64,000 nucleotides of DNA, from assembly GCA_027422505.1 (NCBI GenBank), contig JAPQWV010000002.1, positions 23,662,501-23,726,500 on the forward strand. Direction: 5' to 3'. Both the position numbers and the translations under genes were made by a program. The DNA is from Craterostigma plantagineum. Lineage: Eukaryota; Streptophyta; Magnoliopsida; Lamiales; Linderniaceae. The notes under the pieces are model-generated. The model saw only the letters and a program-made list of their open reading frames with translations. It searched no databases and had not been told where the DNA came from. How positions within the stretch are numbered: position 1 is the first letter of the stretch; each line of letters opens with the position of its first letter. Below are positions 56,715 to 64,000 of the stretch, in pieces.

Positions 56715-58246
56715 TGAGTGTATAGTAAGTTTTAAGTAATAATATCGGTTACTATATCGAATGCTTTTCTGTCTCTACCTTTGATATATGGAAAAGTAGC
56801 TATCTTGTTGAACAATTTGTTGGATAAAGGCTGTGTTGCAACTTTATTGTGGCACTTTTTTCTTTTGTTGTTGGTGAAGTTGAGACTCCAATTCGTTGAA
56901 AATTAGGGTGAAAGCTCCAAGCCAATTCTTGGCATTACTTTGAATGTATAATTTATTCATTTTAACTTTAGGAACCAATTGAGTAATGGTGAATGATTCG
57001 GGGTTAGAACGAGCTAATGACTTTCCTCGATATTATTTTTATTACACGTGTCAGCACGAACTCCACAAGTATAGTGTAAAATAATATGGCGACTTGCATG
57101 CTTTTTTAACGTTGTACTCTTAGCTGGCCTAATATATATATAGTTGCGTGATTAAATTTTGCATTTTAAGGTCCCACATTCTGTTTTCTAGTCGGATGTT
57201 AGGTAGGTGGAAAAACATCTCATTTAAATTACTTATTTTCAATCGGAGTGTATATTTTGCCCAACTCATGTCATGTCCTTCACACGCCTCTTCTGTTGTG
57301 GCATTGAGATGGCTATTGAAAGTCAATTCTTAATAATAATTGAAATTTCACATTTTATTTTTGAAGATTAACCGTGTCTGGGAAAAGCATATAAACTCGT
57401 GTCCAAGTTGAGATAGAAAGGGATGGGTGCCTTTGTCTTTAGGGGTAAGGTTATATGGTGGGAGAAACTTCGCATGTGACTCTCCTTCGATGTAGATTTA
57501 TTGATCATTTTGCATGCTTATTTGTTTCTTTTTCTTCCTAAATGTTTGATTCTGATGAATAATATTATGCTCATAAAATAAAAATACAATCAAAATGAAC
57601 AACTTGTAAGGGGGAAAAATGTCCAATGAGAACGACACATGTGGTCGTCGTTCCACGGTCGCAATAGCAATTCGTTCACAAATGAATTAGTCAATTAAAA
57701 GAGGCAACTTGAATTGAATTGAATTGAATGAACTGTTTCTTTAACAGCTCGGAGCAGCGTTAGCTTCGACCAATAATCAAAGATTTGATTTTTATTTAAG
57801 CCCTCGTCCTTCCTGGGTTGTAGTCATTATAATTGTCGTTATCTTATTCATATTAATGAAAAACGTTGCGTGAAGAATCTCCTTTTCTTTACTTTCCATT
57901 TATGAAGTCGTCCATCTTCATCTTTAGAAAGTTCCATTTTCCCAGCTTGCTTGCCTTAAACAATAAATCAGAAAAAGCCCACCTTTTTCTTGTTGTTTTC
58001 GTTTGATTTAGGGTTTTTTTTTTTTCTGACGGAATTAAGTGTTCGATTCTTGCTTCTTTAAGGGTACGACAGCTGTTTTCCCCATTCATTCCCAAGATTC
58101 AATTTATTTGGAGATTTCTTCCTTCCTTCTGAAATTTGGCACGTGCTTTTATCAAAAATATATTGCTTGTCTGAAAACGTTCACACATCTCTGCAGATTC
58201 TCAAGCGCCGCCGCCGGCAAAGGAAACCCAAAAGCCTCCGCCGAGA
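56715..58246. other. MED18 3' flank and AVT6 5' region
   Basis: No gene recognised. TCTCTGCAG at 58189-58197 could be a splice acceptor of a 5' UTR intron of the next gene. Confidence 0.45.
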
Positions 58247-60797
58247 ATGACTACTACTTCGAGCGCCACCAAGCCCACGAAAGAACGAAACTCAAAGAAG
58301 ACCCAAAAAAAGCCAGCCATCGACGACAAAACCCCACTACTGCCCACCACCGCCACCAAGAAGCACGGCGGAGGAGAAGAATCCGCCACCACCATCGACG
58401 AGTTCGACGGAGCTTCCTTCAGCGGCGCCGTGTTCAACCTCTCCACCACCATCGTCGGCGCCGGAATCATGGCCCTTCCGGCGACTATGAAGGCCTTGGG
58501 ACTCTTCCTAGGGATCGCCGTAATACTCCTAATGGCCTTCCTGACCGAAGCTTCCGTCGAATTCTTGCTGAGGTTCAGCAGAACTTCAAAGTCTGTTTCT
58601 TACGCTGGGCTCATGGAAGATGCTTTCGGTAAGTACGGAAGGATGCTCATTCAGCTCTGCGTTTTGGTCAACAACGTTGGCGTGCTCGTCGTGTATATGA
58701 TCATCATAGGTACCTTCGAATTTGTTGTATTACACCGAACAAAAAAGTTTCCATTGTTAGTTCTTACAATAACCAAGTTAATCGTCTTATGTTGTTCAAT
58801 TGGTTGTCTCAGGCGATGTGCTTTCTGGGACTACTTCCGAGGGAATTCATCACGCCGGCGTTCTTGAAGGTTGGTTCGGACAACAATGGTGGAACGGGCG
58901 ATTCTTTGTCTTGCTATTGACCACTCTTTTGATCTTCGCCCCGCTGGCTAGCTTGAAGCGAATCGGTGAGCCTTTTTTTGTTTGGGTCCCTTTTTTATTT
59001 GATTCGATTAGCATTCAGTGTCGAGTGTCGACTGTAGGGGCGTGTTTGGTTTAAGGAATTTAGTGAGGAAACGAAAGACAAATAGAAAACGAAAAAAAAA
59101 AACTGATCTTTATGTTTGGTTGATTAGAGAAATAGATGAGGAAAAAAAAGATAATGTAAACTAAGTTTAAAGCTTAAGCCATGGAAGATCAATTTCGTCA
59201 CCAAGTTGCGAGGAAAGGAAATGAAATGCTAGTGAGAATAGTTTTCTCTTCAGCTTTCTTTTCCTCACCACATTCCTCGATCCAAACACAGCCTAGTTGA
59301 TGCATCTCTCGTTTCAGTTGATGAATTGTGACTTTTTCAAGGTTTTAAATTGCTGGCCATTGTTTCTCGCAGATTCTTTGAGGTACACATCTGCTTTATC
59401 AGTTGGATTGGCTGTCGTCTTCCTCGTCATTACAGTCGGGATAACACTCTTTAAGATATTCGATGGGACCGTTCTCATGCCGAGGTTGCTCCCAAACGTC
59501 AACGGCCTCACTTCTTTCCTAAATCTCTTCACTGTCGTTCCTGTCCTTGTGACCGCATACATCTGCCACTACAACGGTAATAATTATTTCATGTAATTCA
59601 GGGGATGACATTATATGGACAATAACTTTCAATTAAGAAATTGAGAAAAAAATCGACGGTTCCATCGTATAATGTCCCTAAGCTGGTTAATTTGAAAGTT
59701 ACTGCCCGTATGACGCCACCTCCTAAATTCGTTGTCCCCATAATATCACCTCCCTAATTTCATTCGAAAGTTGTCCGAAAAAGAATTTTGGTCAATTTTA
59801 TTACAGTCCACTCTATAGACAACGAGCTCGAGGACGGGGCCCAGATAAGGCCCGTGGTGAGGACGTCCCTCGCACTATGCTCGACCGTGTACGTAATGAC
59901 GAGCGTCTTCGGCTACCTTTTGTTCGGCGACGCGACGAACGACGACGTGCTGGCAAACTTCTCTTCGGACCTCGGAATACCCTTCGGTTCGTTCCTCAAC
60001 GATGCGGTTAGGATAAGCTACGCGGCCCACTTGATGCTCGTTTTTCCCGTCATTTTTTTCCCACTGAGGCTCAACTTGGACGGGCTTTTGTTCCCTTCGT
60101 CGGGCCCGTTGGCCCTCGACGGGTTGAGGTTCGGATCTTTGAGTGCGGGGCTCATCTCCATCGTGTTTCTGGGCGCGAATTTCATACCGAGCATTTGGGA
60201 CGCGTTTCAGTTCACGGGCGCCACCGCGGCGGTTCTCATAGGGTTCATCTTGCCTGCTGCTGTGACTCTTAGGTGCGTTGTTTGATTTTGCTCTCTTCTC
60301 CGTCGATTTTATTGCCCTAAGAGTGCGTTTGGCACGCAGAGAAGAAGAGGAAAAGTGTATTGGTACGACGCACGAAGCGTAACGTATTGCAATTTTCCTT
60401 TTCTTTTACGCTTCGAATTCTGCATACCAACTTCACGCACCATAAGAGGTTGCGTTTGGTATGGGGAATTTGTGTGCTGAAAGCGCGAGGGGAAACTAAG
60501 CCGGCGCATCGAACAGTGGTACTTTGGCATTCGACTGTTGTACTTTCTCGCGTTTTCTTTTCTTTTCCTATCCGAAATCCTGCGTGCCAAACGCTGTCTG
60601 CATGGCGCGAAATTGTCGCTGAATTTTTTGTTCTTTTTTTTCAAATTGCCTCGAGTAGGGATCGTTATGGAATAGCAACGAAGGGGGATAGGTTCTTGGC
60701 GCTATTCATGGTCGCTTTGGCCGTCTTCTCTAACGTGATCGCTATATACAGCGATGCGTATGCTTTGTTCAAGAACGGCCCTTCACGACGGGAATGA
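58247..60797 (+). CDS. AVT6: Amino-acid transporter of the AVT6 class
   Basis: Five exons, 58247-58709, 58813-58965, 59373-59576, 59807-60272 and 60659-60797, GT-AG introns, sum 474 residues, the normal length. A hydrophilic N-terminus with DEKTPLL-like KTPLLP is followed by about eleven membrane helices: SFSGAVFNLSTTIVGAGIMALP, VLVNNVGVLVVYMIIIGD, EGWFGQQWWNGR, ICHYNVHSI(D)NELED, FGYLLFGDATNDDVLANFSSD, LGANFIPSIWDAFQFTGATAA and IAIYSDAYALF at the end. These are AVT6 signatures (APC superfamily, SLC38-like), neutral/acidic amino-acid exporters of the vacuole membrane. The start is the first ATG that leaves the full acidic head. Introns 2 and 4 carry MITE-like inserts. No lesion. Confidence 0.93.
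59038..59293. mobile_element. Tourist-like MITE in AVT6 intron 2
   Basis: Ends GGGCGTGTTTGG and CCAAACACAGCC, flanked by TAG (59035-59037, 59294-59296). 256 bp, AT-rich centre. Confidence 0.65.
60323..60600. mobile_element. MITE-like insert in AVT6 intron 4
   Basis: GTGCGTTTGGCACGCAG at the left and CTGCGTGCCAAACGCTG at the right are inverse. The exact ends and duplication were not resolved. Confidence 0.55.
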
Positions 60798-60971
60798 TGA
60801 TGATCATCGGGCCGACGAAATCTGCTCGATTTTTAATTATTTTATCAGAAAATTTTCAAAAGAGTGATTTGATTCACTTGATATGTGTCTTGTCGCACTA
60901 CATGTCTCTTTCCAAACTCTCTACTCAATTTTTATGTTGAGTGTCTGAGATTGTAATCACTTGCTTCTTTC

Positions 60972-63485
60972 TCATGCCCCCATTGTTTGCTGTATAAACA
61001 TTGCCGCTACTGCAATAACTATGTATGATGATTTGGTGTAATATATTTGCTGTACATTATGGTTCCCAACGTTAATGTGTATTGAATTAAAACCACCAAA
61101 GTCTGCATAAATTCTTACAACCTCTGCAACAGAAGTAGAGCTCTCATGGCGCCATAAGCAGATCTCTGATGTCTTAGGAACACACACCGTAGAACCATCG
61201 AAACAGCGCTTCGCAATTACGCCATACACAGCTTCCGTAAGATGATAGCCGTCGAAGAAATAGTGCTTGTTCGGCTCGGGACAGGTCAGTGCCCAAAGCT
61301 CCGGAATGCAAGCCGACGTACCGTTGAACCACGCCACGCAGCACGGATTAGTCGAGTCACTCAAACCTCAAGAAAAAAAACAGTAATAATCAATCGACGT
61401 TCAGGCCTTTTTTTTCCGAATGTTGAGATTCTAATTAGGCATTGTCCCATATCGGATGATTCAAGTTCTTCAAGTCACTATATATATGAGGTTTTCTCCT
61501 CTTATCACCAATTGGTTTTAGGAATGACCCCTTTCTAACATCGAATGAATCGATTTTTATTTGTTTTACCGTAATTCGATGGGTGGACAACTGCGTCGTA
61601 GCCGAGCCAATGAGCGTGGCCGAGGATGAAGCTCGAGCCTTTGAGCGAATTTGTTAGGTTGTTAAGCGTTAAGGCTAGCTCGTCGTTGAAAGTCACCGCG
61701 AGCGCGTTTATGTCCTCGGCGCACTGTCCGTCGTGCTTGAAACGTCTTGTGATCGACGGTATGCACCCGATCGGCCCTATTTCAAACATGATCACTTTTC
61801 TTGCACCCAAGTAGTACAATCTCTGCATTGCAAGTAAAAGCCAAAAACACTTAGGTCTTAATTATTTTTTGTCTATGCAATAATACCCTGTTTATTACTT
61901 TTTAGCCTTTTTTTTTTATTCGTGTGTATTTGGAAGCATGGCTTTAGGGACGTCTGAGTTGCTGTGTGACAATTTTCAGACAATAATTTTCGAAATCGTA
62001 ATCTGAGGACACCCAAATTAAATGTTACAATTTGATGAAAATGAGTTTTATTATATAAGTAATTTGAGGACGGTAAGTTTCAAAATCCTGGCGTTAACTG
62101 TTCTCGGGGTTTTTAATTAAATAATAATAAAAAAAACAATCATTAACAAAATAAACATCAAATGAAAACTATTGATAAAACAGCAATTTTCGTACTATTG
62201 ATTACGAGTTACTACTCCACGCTGGCCTGCTGACCATGATATGGCTTTTCAAGTAACTCGTATTCCTGGAATACGAGTTACTCTTTTCTTTTTTTTTTTT
62301 AATTTTAACTTATTTTATATTATTAATAATAAAATCCACCAAATCATAAAATCATCGTTATCTCATGTAACATACATAATTAAAATCCATAAACGCATCT
62401 AAATTACTGTTTGTTTCGCGACGATTAAAATGACATGCATATCTTATATTTTTCGAATATCGGAAATATATTTTTTATTTTCCGATAATAATTTATTGGA
62501 CTGTAATTCATCATCTTCATTTTGTTTGGCAAAGCAGAACTGTAACAGACACATACAACAAGAAAGGGACCCGCAAAAACTACATATTATGGAAGAAAAC
62601 TTTAAAGAGAGGCTCGTACTAAAACAGAGCAAAACTAGATAAAATAATACACCACTATATCTACATAAAATAAATAAAAAATAAAAAATATATTTGAAAA
62701 ATATAACATATGCATGTCATTTTAATCGTCGCGAAACAAACAGTAATTTAGATGCGTTTATGGATTTTTATTATGTATGTTACATGAGATAACGATGATT
62801 TTATGATTTGGTGAATTTTATTATTAATAATATAAAATAAGTTAAAATTTAAAAAAAAAAGAGTAACTCGTATTCTAGGAATACGAGTTACTTGAAAAGC
62901 CATGTCATGGTCAGCAGGCCAGCGTGGAGTAGTAACTCGTAATCCTGGAATACGAGTTAGTAACTCATACTCCCAGAGTACGAAAATTGCTGTTTTATCA
63001 ATTGTTTTCATTTGATGTTTATTTTGTTAATGATTGTTTTTTTTATTATTATTTAATTAAAAACCCCACTGTTCTCATATTGCTAATTTTAAAACTTGTT
63101 GTTCGTAAATTAACAAACCATTACAACTTGAAGCCTACTGTACTAAAATCGTCACTCCCTAATTCAGGTATCCTTGGAATGCCACAACCCACACTATGTA
63201 GGACTAAAAAAAACAACTAAGCTTGCTTTTTAGTACCTGAAGTTGCGTGGAAAGGTTGTCCGTGAGGAGCCTGGCAAAAGACTCGGGACTGTAGCGTCGG
63301 CTTGTGTTGTACAGTTCCTTTTCGAGGAAATTGTTTATGTAGTCGTTGCTTCCGATGGATACGACCACGAGCAATTTTGCCAAATAATCGGAAAGCTCGT
63401 CGGGTTTTCCGTAGTGTTTAGGTAGTTCTTCCCGCACTATTTGCTCGAAGAAATCGACCTGCTCAGCCAAACTCAGGCACTTTCC
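60972..63485 (-). CDS. GDSL esterase/lipase, three 3' exons (5' end outside window)
   Basis: Exons on the minus strand: 63485-63237, 61822-61570, 61366-60972, GT-AG introns, frames agree, giving 298 C-terminal residues. Block III is VVVSIGSNDYINNFL (Gly and Asn of the oxyanion hole); LYYLGARKVIMFEIGPIGC is the central block; FFDGYHLTEAVY carries the catalytic Asp and His of block V. The N-terminal GDS Ser block lies beyond 64000. GDSL lipases are secreted hydrolases with a signal peptide at the missing end. The C-terminus after CVPKTSE is about 50 residues longer than in most family members and may be a recent extension; the true stop could differ if an intron is unrecognised. The intron 61823-63236 is enlarged by MULE-C. 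Confidence 0.88.
62106..63067. mobile_element. MULE-C: foldback element in a GDSL-lipase intron
   Basis: A perfect 9-bp duplication ACTGTTCTC (62097-62105, 63068-63076) flanks ends GGGGTTTTTAATTAAATAA and its inverse. The arms (about 62106-62470 and 62690-63067) are almost perfect inverse copies, leaving a loop of about 220 bases. Each arm has TACGAGTTA palindromes. No coding. Same family as MULE-A and MULE-B. Confidence 0.9.
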
Positions 63486-63625
63486 CTGAGTGAGACAAAA
63501 GCATGCATGCATGAACAAGATGATCATCATGCAAGAAGTAAGGGGAAAAAAGAAAAAAAAAAATTTATAGAGAAATATAACATGTGAAATTTTAAAAAAA
63601 TGTGACACTCCTTCTAAGTTTAATA

Positions 63626-63868
63626 CTCCCTCCGTCCCGGTAACTTTATCACATAAGTTACCGGGCACGTAAATTAAGGTGGTATTATTATAATAATATA
63701 GTACAATGAAAAGGTAATAAAGTGTATATTTTGACACGTCTTTTAAGAATATTTAATATTATTATATTGATTGTTAGTGATAGTGTTTTTGCTAAATAAG
63801 GAAATGTGATAAAATTAGTGGGACGCCTGAAATGACAAAATGTGATAAAATTAGTGGGACGGAGGGAG
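63626..63868. mobile_element. Stowaway-type MITE in the GDSL gene
   Basis: Ends CTCCCTCCGTCCCGGTAAC and GGGACGGAGGGAG, TA on both sides. Lies in the intron upstream of the exon ending at 63485. The right part has a near-repeat of AAATGTGATAAAATTAGTGGGAC. Confidence 0.88.
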
Positions 63869-64000
63869 TATTTTTATGCGAAGTGGTCATTCATCTTGAT
63901 ATCAGAACTCTGACACTCGTCTTCGATACGAATGAATCCTTACGACCACAACCATTTTAAATGGAAAACAAAATTACACGTCTAAGGCTGAAAACATAAA
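63869..64000. other. Intron of the GDSL gene at the window edge
   Basis: No coding sequence recognised to the end of the window. Confidence 0.4.

Overview
The window is a piece of a plant nuclear genome, almost certainly a eudicot. The evidence is split genes with GT-AG introns, a complete set of plant-type proteins (GATL glycosyltransferase, B12D, NIK-class LRR receptor kinase, MED18, AVT6 amino-acid transporter, GDSL lipase), Ty1/copia retrotransposons, Mutator-like (MULE), hAT, PIF/Harbinger and Stowaway elements, and AT-rich spacers. Species cannot be fixed from the sequence; the protein style would fit an asterid, but that is a guess.

Layout. 1-231 is the 3' end of an unrecognised gene. 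1627-8640 is a Harbinger-type MITE whose right end was hit by a 6.4-kb MULE (2181-8625, 9-bp duplication). That MULE carries a FAR1/MULE transposase that can be spliced in frame to an OTU cysteine protease and, tail-to-tail on the other strand, a plant mobile domain (PMD) gene; a 13-bp repeat array lies between them. 8957-21498 is a Ty1/copia element in the form LTR-internal-LTR-internal-LTR with one outer 5-bp duplication, so two tandem defective copies share a central LTR. Two hAT insertions lie inside. 22077-23138 is an intronless GATL gene. 25060-27205 is a deleted MULE with a truncated transposase. 27713-28542 and 35250-36166 are two hAT-type elements of one family; the second holds an AP2/ERF domain fragment. 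28919-34585 is a Harbinger-type MITE split by a third copia element. 35004-35075 is a tRNA-Asp-like gene with an ATC anticodon. 37079-38957 is B12D (three exons).

39732-40681 and 62106-63067 are foldback relatives of the 25-kb MULE, all built around TAACTCGTA/TACGAGTTA palindromes. 41.6-42.2 kb is an unexplained long imperfect palindrome. 43.45-44.74 kb is a repeat-rich noncoding element with a nested hairpin. 46279-49008 is a ten-exon NIK-type receptor kinase. 49473-54405 is a decayed MULE with a 9-bp duplication, a CCHC knuckle remnant, an Ulp1 (C48) protease remnant and large GGTAC repeat arrays. A SINE, a related mini-element and a Stowaway MITE follow.

The right end is gene-rich: MED18 (five exons), AVT6 (five exons) and the 3' three exons of a GDSL esterase on the minus strand running off the edge. 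Host genes look intact and functionally unrelated (cell-wall synthesis, mitochondria, receptor signalling, transcription, amino-acid transport, lipid/ester hydrolysis); they are not a cluster. The transposon half is the unusual part: at least four MULEs, two of them with different deubiquitinase/deSUMOylase-type proteases, and several precise nested insertions that can be dated relative to each other.
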